Source of the DNA: Chthoniobacter flavus
Lineage (GTDB): Bacteria; Verrucomicrobiota; Verrucomicrobiia; Chthoniobacterales; Terrimicrobiaceae
DNA length: 64,000 nt
Direction of reading: 5' to 3'
Assembly: GCA_945860745.1 (NCBI GenBank)
Contig: CAMASH010000009.1
Coordinates: 1-64,000, forward strand
Shown: positions 16,574 to 25,858 of the stretch, piece after piece
Layout of the letters: each line of letters starts with the position of its first letter
Position numbering within the stretch: the stretch's first letter is position 1
The notes under the pieces: generated by a model
The model's database searches: none
Told to the model about the DNA's origin: nothing
Seen by the model: the letters and a program-made list of their open reading frames with translations, nothing else
Translations under genes and position numbers: made by a program

Positions 16574-18226
16574 TTAGCGGGAGGTCTCCTTGAGATGTTG
16601 GCGGAGGATGCGATTCACCTCGGCTATCGCCCTGGGATTTTGATTCGTCCAATGCCCGTGGGCCACGATCAGTTCGCTTTCCGCTCCCGCGATGTGGCTG
16701 CTCCAGAAGGGGACAATGCCGTCGCTGCTTTGCGGCCTGCGATGGTCAAGGTATCCGCCCCTGCCGCGGTCACCCATGATGGAGTGAAAGGGGATGCCCT
16801 TGACCACGGGGATGGCGTTAATGGTGGTGACGAAGCGGTTCCTGGGATCCAGCGCATCGATGCTGGTGGGCATACCGGCGATGCGCTTGCCATCGGAGCG
16901 CTTTTTCGAGAGTTCGGCCAATTCCCGGCCGACCCCGGTGAACTGCGAGGGCATATCGATGATGGCCGAGCCCAGGCGGCCGATGAAGGACGAAGCCATT
17001 TCGGCGCCACCCAGTGAGGCGGACGCGAAAATCACGCGGGCCACCTCCGGGCGGTGCTTGAAGATGAGAGTCTCGGTGATGACCGCGCGGGCCTTGAGGG
17101 AAAGCGGGGTTTTTTCCGGCGGGGTGTCGAAGTAGGCATCCCAGATTTTCTCTCCGCTGTCCGTGATCAAGACCCGGCTGATCATGCCGCCCATGCTGTG
17201 GCCGATGAGAACGAAGGGTTTGTGATCGGGGTAGAACTTGTTGATCTCGTCGATCTTCTTGCGCAGCACAGCCGCCATCAAGGGATAGGGAAGGCCGGTC
17301 GGGTAGCTGAAAAACCAGATTTGGTAGTTCTGGCGAAAGACCGCATCGCCGCGCAGCGACTCGATCATCGGGGCCCAGGTGGCCTGGGAATCGCCCAGGC
17401 CGTGGATGCAAATGACGGGAATTTTTTTCGGATCGTAGGGCTGGAGCCGGGCCAGCCGGGTGCTGGCGGCGAAGGCCTCGGGATTGAACATGCGCTTGAT
17501 CTCGTGGCGGCGGGGCCGGAGTTCCGCCAGGGCCAGGGCAATCGGCGCGGTGAAGTCCGCCGCCACCGGGAAAGTGTGCCCGGCAAACTTCACCTCCTCC
17601 GTCGCCAGCGGGTCCACGTAGGCGGCGGTGACCCTCCGGCCGTTGAAGCGCAGGATCTGCGTGATGCCGTAATAGACGTTTTTCCCCTGGATAAAGGGAT
17701 CGTGCCTGGTGGGATCGAATCCCTTGCTGGCGATGACCATGGGGGCGCCGAGGCCGTCCTTGACCGAGCGTTCGCGCACGAGGGTGCCGCGGAATTGAAA
17801 ACGGTCGGCGGCCATGATGCGAAAGTTGGAGGGATCGTGCTCGGGCTTGCCGTCGCTCAGCACGGTGAAGCTCCAGTTGCCCTCCGCGCCAGGGCAGATC
17901 ACCGGAGCCCTCCAGGGCTTCAGGTCGGATTTGTCAAGGACATCGAAAAGCCGGGAAACGGCGAAATTGTAATCGCGCAGCGCTTTCGTGTCCTGCGGAT
18001 ACTTCTCGAGGACCTTCCCCGCGATGGACGCCGCATCGATGAACCGGCCCATCTGCACCTCCGGGGTGCGAACCGGATGCTTGAGGGCCTGGACGATCTT
18101 CTCCCCGGCGGGAGTGGTGGAGGCGAACGTCGGTTTTCTGTCCCGGACCGTGGCGTAATTTTTACAGCCGGTGCCGAGAACCGTGAAGGCCAGCAGCGCG
18201 GCCAGCAGATGGCGGGAATATTTCAT
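16574..18226 (-). CDS. Alpha/beta-hydrolase (lipase-type) lipoprotein
   Basis: The protein has 550 residues. The N-terminus (MKYSRHLLAALLAFTVLGTG, then Cys21) looks like a lipoprotein signal. The hydrolase core occupies roughly residues 265-530: oxyanion strand VICIHGLGDSQATW (271-284) and nucleophile elbow GHSMGG with Ser344. Later come a plausible acid in IDALDPRNRF and the conserved histidine in IVAHGHW. About 250 residues of unassigned sequence precede the core. The family includes lipases, esterases and acyltransferases. The gene sits 16 nt before the TPR gene and 6 nt after the patatin-like gene, so it belongs to the same lipid-related block and is probably anchored in the outer or inner membrane. 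Confidence 0.75.
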   Translation of the reverse strand: MKYSRHLLAALLAFTVLGTGCKNYATVRDRKPTFASTTPAGEKIVQALKHPVRTPEVQMGRFIDAASIAGKVLEKYPQDTKALRDYNFAVSRLFDVLDKSDLKPWRAPVICPGAEGNWSFTVLSDGKPEHDPSNFRIMAADRFQFRGTLVRERSVKDGLGAPMVIASKGFDPTRHDPFIQGKNVYYGITQILRFNGRRVTAAYVDPLATEEVKFAGHTFPVAADFTAPIALALAELRPRRHEIKRMFNPEAFAASTRLARLQPYDPKKIPVICIHGLGDSQATWAPMIESLRGDAVFRQNYQIWFFSYPTGLPYPLMAAVLRKKIDEINKFYPDHKPFVLIGHSMGGMISRVLITDSGEKIWDAYFDTPPEKTPLSLKARAVITETLIFKHRPEVARVIFASASLGGAEMASSFIGRLGSAIIDMPSQFTGVGRELAELSKKRSDGKRIAGMPTSIDALDPRNRFVTTINAIPVVKGIPFHSIMGDRGRGGYLDHRRPQSSDGIVPFWSSHIAGAESELIVAHGHWTNQNPRAIAEVNRILRQHLKETSR

Positions 18227-18232
18227 AGGAAA

Positions 18233-21200
18233 TCAGGTGCGACCGGATTCATGCGTAGCGGAGTTTCCGCACGCGAAATAGATTTTTTGCAATTCCGGCC
18301 CCAATTCCCCGCCGTCGACGGCGGACGGACTCTTGGCATGAAACGGGCAAACCGGCCGCCGGCCTGTCAGCGGGTCGGCTTGGCGGAACCAGCAGAATCC
18401 CTGCGCTTGCTCCCCGGTCGAAAGCTTGGCCGGCCCGAAGCCGAGCGGCCCTTCTTTTTCGGGGCTCACGCGCGCGGGCAACTGGTCCAGGGCGATGCCG
18501 CGGCCGAGGGCCCACTTTCTGAGCGCATCCGCATCGACGGCATGGGTCGGGTTGTCGGGGCGGAAATGGTCGGCCACCGAGCAGATGGTCGAGGCGCAGC
18601 CGTGGGCGATGCTGGCTGTTTGGTTTTTGCGGCTGAACCCCAGCATGGGATGGAAGGCGAACGAGCCGCAGACCCAGCGGGGTTTCACTGCCAGCACGTC
18701 GAGATTGAGGGGCAGATCGTGCGCGTGAACATCGGGGTCGCCCTCGGCGGCGCGTTGCTGGATGATGCGCCGGATGTCGCGCTGGCCCTGCTGGAATTTC
18801 AGGATCTTGCCATTGTAACGCAACTGCTTCGCCCGGCTGCGGATCTCGGTCCAGCTTAACTCGTCGAGGTCGTCACGCCGGGTCCAGTCCGCCTTGTCCG
18901 GTTCGAGCGTGGCCGTGAGAATCAAATGCGGAACCTTCGGACGCCGGGCGTAAACGGCATTTCCGTCCTTGCCCCACAAATATTCCACCACGGCGCCCAG
19001 CGGCAGGTTGTCCATGATTCCGCCGTCCGCATATTGCGCCATCATTCCGGGATGACGGTAGACCTCCCACGACCATTGCGGACGGAACAAGGCCGGAAAA
19101 GCGCTGCCGGCCAGCAGGCTTTCGGTGAAGCGCGGATCCCCCGGGTGCGTGCTGCGGAGAATTTCCAACTGCCCCAGCGTCAGATTCGTGGTGGTGCCGA
19201 TCAGCGGAAAACCAAAGTGGTCGAAGCGCACGTCCGCTCCGGGTTTTCCATCGAAGATGAAGCCCTCGATCAACTGCCGGAGCGGCTCCGGCCCCAGAAT
19301 TTGCAAGCCGACGCCGTAGCGATCCACCACGTCCTGGGCCAGGATTTTGACCAGACGCGCCGCCTCCTGCCAATTGCCCGCGCGGAGCGTTCTGGTCAGT
19401 TCCATCACTTCGAACGGACTGAGATACAACAAACGCTCCAAACCGGAGAAGACCCGCCGGGCGCGCCGGCTGAAGACGGCCGCGGAATCGGTTTCGTAAC
19501 GCCGGAAGAGCAGGTCGAGGTCCCGTGGTGAGAAATCCGCCGCGGCGGCGTGAATGGAAAAATGCCGGATGAAATCCGCGAAGCGATCCGTCAGCACGAA
19601 GCGGTCGATGGTCAGGAAGGTTGCGGCAAGCCGCCGGATCTGCCGCTGGCGTTCCACCAGCTCCAGCCCCGCCGGACGCTGAAAAACCCGGCCCGTGAGG
19701 GCGCCGACGATGCTGCCGACCGAGGCACCCGCGATCACGTCGGGCTGGATGCCGAGTTCGCTGGCCGCGTTGGCGAAGCCCACCTGGAACACCCCGCGAA
19801 AAACCCCGCCGCTGAAAAGAAAAACAATGGCGGGGTCTTTCACCGTCTCCGGCGGGACCGGAGCGGACACAAACGGACTCGGCGTGATGCGGGGCAGGCG
19901 CACATGCTGACGCAATTCCAGGTCACCCCCGACGGCCTGGCAGGTCACACAGTTGCTGCACACCTCGGAAACGCCCGGGCCCGGGGTGGGATTGGGTTTG
20001 TCCGCCGGGGTGCTGCCAGGCAGCGGCGTGAGACCTCCCCATGCGGCCAGAAGTTTCCGGCACGGAACATACTCGCGTCCATCGGACCGGGTGATCGTTT
20101 GACCGGAACGGCGCAGTTCCTCGACCGTATCCCGCAGCGTGGCGGTCTGGCTTTCCTCGCGATGCGGCCATTCGTCGGGCAGATCTTCGTCGGGTTCCAA
20201 GAGCAACCGCCGCTCTTCCGGCGTGCGGGTATCCGGCAGGGCATCGGTGACCAGCCGCTCGATCATGGCCCGGCATCCGTCGGCCACGGCGCTATTGATC
20301 ATTTCGCGTTGTTTGGCGGCGGACCCGGCCTGCATGAGCCGCAGGCTGAGCCGGGGGGGACGCTCCGGCGCGACCAGGCGAACCTTGGCCGGCCACAGGG
20401 TCTGTTTTTGTTCCGTCTCGTCGATGATCGTCGCCGTCCGCCCATTCAGAGCCCGGCTCAGGCGGTCCACCAGGCCCTTATCGAGGAGCATGTCTTGAAA
20501 GCGCAGCAACTCGCGCGCCCGCAGGGTGACATCCACCAGGCCGGTGTAGGGTTCGAATTGCCCGGACGCCTTGTCCTGGCGCACCGGCAGAAGCGGAACG
20601 GTGATGATGCGCAGCGAATCCCAGTGTTTCGCCGGATTCCCGACGACCACGCGGCAGGCTTCCTCGAATACCGGCACGATGGGATCATTGGAAACATTGA
20701 TGCCGTCGATGAACGTGGCGGGTCCGGTGGGTGTCGGGATCGTCTGGGCCTTGAAGAATGGGGCCACGGCGCAGGCGCACATGAGCGCGTCCACCACCGG
20801 AGTGGCGGCGGGCAGGGCTTCCAGTTTGCCGGTGCCCAGATTCGCTGCGATGGGCACCACGATCACGCTCTCACCACCCGGGCCGGCCTCCGCATAGGTG
20901 GCGAGGGATTTTTTGGAGCGGGTTCCGCCGTGGGCGGGGCTTTTTTGCTTGAGGGCCCGGCGCACGCTGTCGTCGAAACGAAACTCGCCGTAGTAGGCGG
21001 GGTCCAGGTGATGGACCAGGGCGTCCTTCAATGCGTGGGAATCGCCCAGGTCGCGGGAGATCTGAAAATGTTTCAGAAAATTACGGAAGACATTTTTACG
21101 CAGAAACAAACCGAGCCAGCCCGCCAGATAAAGGCCGGCGAAGACGAAGAGCCCGGTTTCCGTCCCTAACGTCGCGGGCCCCGCAGGGAAAAAAATGGCG

Positions 21201-22132
21201 GTCACTCCGCCGAGAAACAGAATCGGCAGGGCGGCCAGCGAGAGAATGAGGGGCAGGAACCCCAGGAGCAGCCAAAGGGCCTCGTCCCGCAGGCGGCGCA
21301 GCCCTTCCCCCCGGTTAAAAATAATATGCCCGGCCTCAACGCCCTCGACGGCGGTCCGGCCTTTGATGCCCAGCAAATCCCAAAGCTGCACCCGCGCCGC
21401 CATGCTCACCGGCAGGGCCAGGGCAATAGGGTTTTGCGCCACCAGCCACCAGAGCCGGATCAACAACCCCGCCCGCTGGTTCCAGCGTGCGGCCGGATTC
21501 ATCTCCCGGGCGGCGGTCCAGCCCATCACGACCCGCGAAAGTTGCGCGACCAGCTTCACTGTCACCCGCACGCGCAGCAGATGATCGAATAGCCGGATCA
21601 AACCCGTGCGGCTGGCCACGGCGGCCCGGCGGCTCTCGCGTTCCTCCTGGAAATGCCGCGGCAATTCGACGGGTTTGAGCGCATGGGCGGAATTCGTTTC
21701 GAGCGGGTCCGGGAAAAACCCCTTCAGCACCGTGCCCGGCGCGTTGCGGAAGGCTTCCAGCAGTTCGTTAAAGCGTGCCACCCGCACTTCATCCGTGGCT
21801 TCGCCCGGGGCGTTGGAGCCGGTGTGCAGCACGTCCCCCAACAATGTCGCGGTGATCGCGCCGACCGAGACGCCGGCCACCATGTCCGGCGCTTTCCGCC
21901 GCGTGACCAATAGCGCATGCACCACTCCCATGTGCAGCACGGTATCGAAACCGGCTCCCGGAAAAGAAAAAACCCGGAAAGGCCGCCCGGCCGGCTGTCC
22001 TGCCACCCGGGGGGCCGAAGTCCCGACGGGATCGGGTTGGACGGATGCGGTGGTCATGGACGTGAGCGGATCGGCAGCTTCGGGACCTTGGCTGTGTTTG
22101 CCGCTTTCAGACCAACCCCAAAGCGTGGCCAC
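18233..22132 (-). CDS. Tandem patatin-like phospholipase with membrane segments
   Basis: A 1299-residue protein carrying two patatin domains. First domain: glycine-rich loop FSFPGAGFDTVLHMG (55-69), nucleophile GVSVG with Ser89, and Asp476 in FIDGINVSND; two hydrophobic segments (~284-312, ~326-345) interrupt it. Second domain: SGGVFRGVFQVG (774-785), GASVG with Ser804, and the classic DGG with Asp1036 in QYADGGIMDN. Between them is a Cys cluster CSNCVTC (725-731). Patatins use a Ser-Asp dyad to hydrolyse or transfer acyl chains of phospholipids and glycolipids. The first domain keeps the dyad but has DGI instead of DGG, so it may be altered in activity. The start is GTG at 22132; an ATG lies at 22057. 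It directly follows the methyltransferase-like gene. Confidence 0.85.
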   Translation of the reverse strand: MATLWGWSESGKHSQGPEAADPLTSMTTASVQPDPVGTSAPRVAGQPAGRPFRVFSFPGAGFDTVLHMGVVHALLVTRRKAPDMVAGVSVGAITATLLGDVLHTGSNAPGEATDEVRVARFNELLEAFRNAPGTVLKGFFPDPLETNSAHALKPVELPRHFQEERESRRAAVASRTGLIRLFDHLLRVRVTVKLVAQLSRVVMGWTAAREMNPAARWNQRAGLLIRLWWLVAQNPIALALPVSMAARVQLWDLLGIKGRTAVEGVEAGHIIFNRGEGLRRLRDEALWLLLGFLPLILSLAALPILFLGGVTAIFFPAGPATLGTETGLFVFAGLYLAGWLGLFLRKNVFRNFLKHFQISRDLGDSHALKDALVHHLDPAYYGEFRFDDSVRRALKQKSPAHGGTRSKKSLATYAEAGPGGESVIVVPIAANLGTGKLEALPAATPVVDALMCACAVAPFFKAQTIPTPTGPATFIDGINVSNDPIVPVFEEACRVVVGNPAKHWDSLRIITVPLLPVRQDKASGQFEPYTGLVDVTLRARELLRFQDMLLDKGLVDRLSRALNGRTATIIDETEQKQTLWPAKVRLVAPERPPRLSLRLMQAGSAAKQREMINSAVADGCRAMIERLVTDALPDTRTPEERRLLLEPDEDLPDEWPHREESQTATLRDTVEELRRSGQTITRSDGREYVPCRKLLAAWGGLTPLPGSTPADKPNPTPGPGVSEVCSNCVTCQAVGGDLELRQHVRLPRITPSPFVSAPVPPETVKDPAIVFLFSGGVFRGVFQVGFANAASELGIQPDVIAGASVGSIVGALTGRVFQRPAGLELVERQRQIRRLAATFLTIDRFVLTDRFADFIRHFSIHAAAADFSPRDLDLLFRRYETDSAAVFSRRARRVFSGLERLLYLSPFEVMELTRTLRAGNWQEAARLVKILAQDVVDRYGVGLQILGPEPLRQLIEGFIFDGKPGADVRFDHFGFPLIGTTTNLTLGQLEILRSTHPGDPRFTESLLAGSAFPALFRPQWSWEVYRHPGMMAQYADGGIMDNLPLGAVVEYLWGKDGNAVYARRPKVPHLILTATLEPDKADWTRRDDLDELSWTEIRSRAKQLRYNGKILKFQQGQRDIRRIIQQRAAEGDPDVHAHDLPLNLDVLAVKPRWVCGSFAFHPMLGFSRKNQTASIAHGCASTICSVADHFRPDNPTHAVDADALRKWALGRGIALDQLPARVSPEKEGPLGFGPAKLSTGEQAQGFCWFRQADPLTGRRPVCPFHAKSPSAVDGGELGPELQKIYFACGNSATHESGRT

Positions 22133-22134
22133 CC

Positions 22135-23268
22135 TCAGCGCGCCGCCGGGGGGATTCTTCCGTAAACCATCACATCGTAAATGTGCGCGGACCCCACCGT
22201 CCGGACCGCGCGAAAACCGCCCGCGGCCAGCACCGCATCCACATCGCCCCTGGTGCGGTAGTCATACCTTTTTCCGAACATCTCCAAAATGCGGATGCTG
22301 GGATGCGGTTTGTAGCTGTTGACGATGACCGACGCATCGCCGGCGGTCATCTGCTTGAGTTTCTCCGCCAAATGCAGGGCCGTCTTTGCATCCGGCGTTT
22401 CCGGCAGCCCTTGACGGCGCTCCGTCGTCTCGCAGGTGTGACCTTGCAGATACTCCAGAATTCCCACCACCGTCACCACGTCGTAGGCTTCCCCGGCGAC
22501 GGCCCCGGCAAAGATGTCTTCCGTGTGGGCGGAGATTCCCGGCTGACCCCGCGCCCCGATCTTCCAACCCCGCAAGGCCGCCAGTTTGGCCAGCAGCCGG
22601 TTGGTTTTCGCGGTGTTGGCTGTGTCCCGGTCGGTAATTCTACACGTGACCATCGCCGGGTCGCTCCCCTCGCGGACCAAACGGTCATAAGCCAGGATCA
22701 TGCTCAAACCCGTGCCCCCGGCCAGGGCCTTCAGATGAACCGGATGCCCCTTGGCGAGCCGCATTTTCGCCAGCTCATGGGTAGTTCTGGTTTCCCAGAT
22801 GAAGCGCAATTGCACGTCCTGCGACTGCACCGAATTGAAAAATAAATTATCCCACAGCGCGATGTTTCTCCGGATTTCCGGGGCGATCATCATATAGGGC
22901 GCATTCATCGGGTCGCCGCCTTCCACCAGCGCCTGGGTCTCGGGACGCGACGACGCCAGCAATGCCTGCGCGTAAGGATGTCCGGATTGCTCGAGCAGCC
23001 GGTTCCGGTAAGTCGTGCCCTCCCGGGTGGTGGTCTGCTTCACAACCCGGTAGGTCACTCCGGCGAGGGCCGTGCGCAGAGCGTTGGTCGGCTTCGGCAC
23101 CGGCTCTTCGAAAATTGCTTTCCCCAGACTTGCAACCAGGGCCGCCGCCACCCCGGCATCGTCCGCGGCATACAAGGCCGCTACCGCCTCCATGGGCCGG
23201 AGCTTGTGCAGATCCGCTGCTGATTCCGCCCCAAACCGCCCTGACTGTTGATCCGCTTCCGCGCTCAT
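22135..23268 (-). CDS. Class I SAM-methyltransferase-like protein
   Basis: A 377-residue protein from the ATG at 23268; a TTG at 23295 would add nine residues. Its C-terminal half has a Rossmann methyltransferase layout: a glycine-rich strand (VHLKALAGGTGLSMILAYD), an acidic residue after the second strand (CRITDRDTANTAKTNRLL), the segment YDVVTVVGILEYLQ corresponding to motif IV/post-I, and VIVNSYKPHP near the end. The N-terminal half is helical and unassigned. It is the first gene of the minus-strand lipid block and ends 3 nt before the patatin gene. The substrate is unknown; methylation of a headgroup or of the released lipid is possible. Confidence 0.6.
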   Translation of the reverse strand: MSAEADQQSGRFGAESAADLHKLRPMEAVAALYAADDAGVAAALVASLGKAIFEEPVPKPTNALRTALAGVTYRVVKQTTTREGTTYRNRLLEQSGHPYAQALLASSRPETQALVEGGDPMNAPYMMIAPEIRRNIALWDNLFFNSVQSQDVQLRFIWETRTTHELAKMRLAKGHPVHLKALAGGTGLSMILAYDRLVREGSDPAMVTCRITDRDTANTAKTNRLLAKLAALRGWKIGARGQPGISAHTEDIFAGAVAGEAYDVVTVVGILEYLQGHTCETTERRQGLPETPDAKTALHLAEKLKQMTAGDASVIVNSYKPHPSIRILEMFGKRYDYRTRGDVDAVLAAGGFRAVRTVGSAHIYDVMVYGRIPPAAR

Positions 23269-23501
23269 GGCCGCAATCTCTATCTCACCAGCCAACCTTC
23301 ATCAAATAGAATGCGCGGGCGGCAACCCCATGCCGTGGTCCCCGCCTCCGCCCCGAACCCCTCGCGAAAAATTTCCCGCTTGCGAAGAGGCGGGATTTGA
23401 CCGCATGTGAAAGAGGATGAAGTTTTCTCCCGTATCCCTCGCGGTTTTGCCAAAGATTGTGGCCGCCAACTTTTCGCCGTCACCCGCCAGAAGCTGAAAC
23501 C

Positions 23502-24230
23502 ATGGGTCGCCAATGGCTCCTCTCCAAACGCAGCGTCGCCTCGCTGAAAAAATCGCAGGCCACGGGAAAATTCGTCAAAGAAATCATGGTCGCGGCCAAG
23601 TTCGGCGGACCTGATCCGGCGGGCAATGCCCGGCTTTTCGCCGCCATCGAAAAAGCGCGCCGCGAATCCGTCTCCCGCGATGTGATCGAACGCGCCATCA
23701 AGAAGGGCGCGGGCATCGGTGAGGAAAAGATGGTGATGGAGCACATCGTCTTCGAGGGTTACGCGCCGCACAAGGTGCCCGTCATTGCCGAGGTCTATAC
23801 CGACAATCACAACCGCACCGCGCCGGAACTCCGCGTGCTTTTCAAGCGGGGCCAGCTCGGCGTCTCCGGCAGCAACAAATTTCTCTTCGACCACGTCGGC
23901 CTCATCGAGGCCCACCGGGCCGAGGCGGCCGACATCGAGGAAGCCGCCATCGAGGCCGGAGCCAACGAAGTCGAGCCCCTCACCCACGAACAAAACGACG
24001 ACATCCCGGCCGGCGCGACCGGCGCGCGTTTCATCGCCGAACGCACCTCCACCGCCGCCGTTTCCAAATGGCTCGCCGAAAACGGCTGGACGGTCGTGAC
24101 CAGCGAACTCGGCTATGTGGCCAAACAATTCTCGACCCTCACCGAAGAACAGGCGGCCGACGTCGGCGAGTTCCTGCACGCACTGGACGAACACGACGAC
24201 GTGCATCGCGTCTGGGCGGCCATCAAGTAG
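23502..24230 (+). CDS. yebC: YebC/PmpR-family protein
   Basis: A 242-residue YebC/TACO1 family protein. Recognisable blocks are SKRSVASLKKSQATGKFVKE near the start, the conserved segment ARRESVSRDVIERAIKKGAG, then YEGYAP-like FEGYAPHKVPVIAEVYTDN and NRTAPELRVLFKRGQLG. The family is described both as a DNA-binding regulator and as a translation factor that relieves stalling on proline-rich sequences. The ATG at 23502 fits homologue starts better than an upstream ATG at 23457. It is divergent from the lipid block, with about 230 nt between the starts. Being just upstream of the ribosomal cluster is suggestive for a translation role, but the two are separated by a promoter and terminator-like hairpin. 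Confidence 0.9.
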   Translation: MGRQWLLSKRSVASLKKSQATGKFVKEIMVAAKFGGPDPAGNARLFAAIEKARRESVSRDVIERAIKKGAGIGEEKMVMEHIVFEGYAPHKVPVIAEVYTDNHNRTAPELRVLFKRGQLGVSGSNKFLFDHVGLIEAHRAEAADIEEAAIEAGANEVEPLTHEQNDDIPAGATGARFIAERTSTAAVSKWLAENGWTVVTSELGYVAKQFSTLTEEQAADVGEFLHALDEHDDVHRVWAAIK

Positions 24231-24337
24231 GGGAGTGGATCAGGATTTCCGGGGCGGAAATCCACGCTCTCCCCAGCGTGGCCGGTGCGGGCCCGGGCCG
24301 GTGCGACACCGCCCGTCAAAAATTTCCAACATTTCTC

Positions 24338-24365
24338 TTGCCTCGGAGGCGTAAACCCCTAGTTT
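24338..24365 (+). promoter_or_regulatory. Candidate sigma-70 promoter for the rpsC operon
   Basis: TTGCCT (24338-24343) and TAGTTT (24360-24365) with a 16-bp spacer resemble -35 and -10 boxes. Initiation would fall near 24372, giving a leader of about 100 nt before rpsC. It lies after the end of yebC, so it would drive the ribosomal cluster independently. Confidence 0.4.
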
Positions 24366-24398
24366 CTCCCTCCCGCACAATGTCGGGGGAACGGAGAC

Positions 24399-24446
24399 AA
24401 GCACGACCGCGTGCTTTTTTTGTCCCCTGATCGCTTTCGGGACAAA
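24399..24446 (+). promoter_or_regulatory. Candidate attenuator in the rpsC leader
   Basis: AAGCACG and CGTGCTT (24399-24405 and 24410-24416) form a 7-bp stem with an ACCG loop, followed by a U-run to 24421: an intrinsic-terminator shape. The 3' part of that U-run (TTTGTCCC, 24419-24426) is exactly complementary to GGGACAAA at 24439-24446, giving a second 8-bp hairpin. The two overlap at the U-run and so compete. Lying between a promoter-like sequence and rpsC, this looks like a transcription attenuator rather than a simple terminator for yebC, though the simple reading is not excluded. Confidence 0.5.
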
Positions 24447-24474
24447 TTGCCTGTAACCAAAATCTAGATTACCC

Positions 24475-25194
24475 ATGGGACAAAAAGTCAATCCAATCGG
24501 CTTCCGCCTTCCGATCACTCGCGACTGGTCGTCGAAGTGGTATGCCTCGCGCAAGGATTTCGCCGGATACCTTTTCGCGGACGGCCAGATCCGCAGCTTT
24601 CTTAAGAAAAAACTCAAGCAGGCCGCCGTGGCCCGCATCGTGATCGAGCGTGCTTGGAACAGCCTGCGCGTCACCATTCATACCGCCCGTCCCGGCGTGG
24701 TCATCGGCCGCAAAGGCTCCGAAATCGAAAAGATGACGGAGGAGGTTTCCAAGCTCGCCGGTGGCAAGCAGGTCAAAATTGACATCATTGAGATCAAATC
24801 CCCCGACACGGACGCCCAACTCGTCGCGGAAAACGTCGCCTCCCAGCTTGAACGCCGTATTTCTTTCCGCCGCGCCATGAAGCGCGCGGTGCAACTGGCC
24901 ATGGAACAAGGCGCCCTCGGCGTCAAGATCCGCTGTGCCGGCCGTCTCGGGGGCGCGGAAATCGCCCGCACCGAACGCTATCACGAAGGCAAGGTTCCTC
25001 TCCACACCATGCGCCAGCCCATTGACTATGGTTTCACCGAAGCCAACACGATCGCCGGAAAAATCGGCATCAAATGCTGGATCTGCAAAAAACCGGAAAA
25101 CGTGGAGACGGTGGAGCAGCAAAACGAGCGTGAGCGCGCCCGCGAAAAGTCCATTCCCAAAACGGATGTCCCCGAGACAGCCGCAACAGTTTAA
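24475..25194 (+). CDS. rpsC: 30S ribosomal protein S3
   Basis: A 239-residue S3 with the diagnostic N-terminus [20 protein letters not shown], the KH-domain loop [13 protein letters not shown] near residues 66-78, and the conserved C-terminal domain ([11 protein letters not shown]-like [29 protein letters not shown]). S3 binds the 16S head and mRNA entry site. It is the first gene of the cluster here; the usual upstream genes (rpsJ, rplC, rplD, rplW, rplB, rpsS, rplV) are absent, so the S10 operon is split in this genome. The C-terminus extends past the core as a charged tail ending at DVPETAATV. Confidence 0.98.
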   Translation: MGQKVNPIGFRLPITRDWSSKWYASRKDFAGYLFADGQIRSFLKKKLKQAAVARIVIERAWNSLRVTIHTARPGVVIGRKGSEIEKMTEEVSKLAGGKQVKIDIIEIKSPDTDAQLVAENVASQLERRISFRRAMKRAVQLAMEQGALGVKIRCAGRLGGAEIARTERYHEGKVPLHTMRQPIDYGFTEANTIAGKIGIKCWICKKPENVETVEQQNERERAREKSIPKTDVPETAATV

Positions 25195-25215
25195 TTTTTT
25201 TAGGAGAAACGAGCC

Positions 25216-25638
25216 ATGCCATTGATGCCCAAACGCGTGAAATACCGCAAAACCCAGCGCGGCAGCCGCGCCGGTAATGCCACACGCATGCTCAAGATTG
25301 ATTTCGGCGAATTCGGCCTCCAGACTCTGGAGCGCGCCTGGATCACCAACACCCAGATCGAAGCTGCCCGCGTGGCCCTCACCCGCAACATGAAGCGCAA
25401 GGGCAAGCTCTGGATCCGCATTTTCCCCGACAAATCCGTCACCGCCCGTCCCCCGGAAACCCGCATGGGCAAGGGCAAAGGCCAGCCCGAATATTGGGTC
25501 GCCGTCGTGCGTCCCGGCAACGTGCTTTTTGAACTCGATGGCGTGACCGAGACCGTCGCCCGCGAGTCCCTGCGCCTCGCTGCCAACAAGCTGCCCATCC
25601 GCACGCGCTTCATCGCCCGTCACCACGCGGCCAAATAA
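25216..25638 (+). CDS. rplP: 50S ribosomal protein L16
   Basis: A 140-residue protein of normal L16 length. [15 protein letters not shown] is represented by [20 protein letters not shown], and the core carries [20 protein letters not shown] followed by [21 protein letters not shown]16 lies near the tRNA elbow in the large subunit. It sits 21 nt after rpsC and 9 nt before rpmC, in the standard order. Confidence 0.98.
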   Translation: MPLMPKRVKYRKTQRGSRAGNATRMLKIDFGEFGLQTLERAWITNTQIEAARVALTRNMKRKGKLWIRIFPDKSVTARPPETRMGKGKGQPEYWVAVVRPGNVLFELDGVTETVARESLRLAANKLPIRTRFIARHHAAK

Positions 25639-25647
25639 TCACGCGTC

Positions 25648-25851
25648 ATGAAAATCGCCGAAATCAAGGAACTCACCATCAAGGAACTGGAGACGCGCAA
25701 ACGCGAGATCCGGCAGGAGGTTTTCCATCTCCGCATCCAGCAACAGGGCGGCCAGTTGGAAAAGCCCCACATGCTCCGCTCCCTGCGCCGCGACGCCGCG
25801 CGCCTGGAAACCATTGCCACCCAGAAACGCAAGGCCGTAGCCGCCAAGTAA
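25648..25851 (+). CDS. rpmC: 50S ribosomal protein L29
   Basis: A 67-residue helical-hairpin protein: [20 protein letters not shown] then [20 protein letters not shown] and a basic C-terminus. Length and pattern match L29, which sits at the nascent-chain exit site. It lies between rplP and rpsQ as in most bacteria. Confidence 0.96.
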   Translation: MKIAEIKELTIKELETRKREIRQEVFHLRIQQQGGQLEKPHMLRSLRRDAARLETIATQKRKAVAAK

Positions 25852-25858
25852 CCAAGCC

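Noticed and set aside
23296-23501. Riboswitch upstream of yebC
   Set aside because: I found no conserved riboswitch core or credible long-range pairing; only an ordinary divergent intergenic region.
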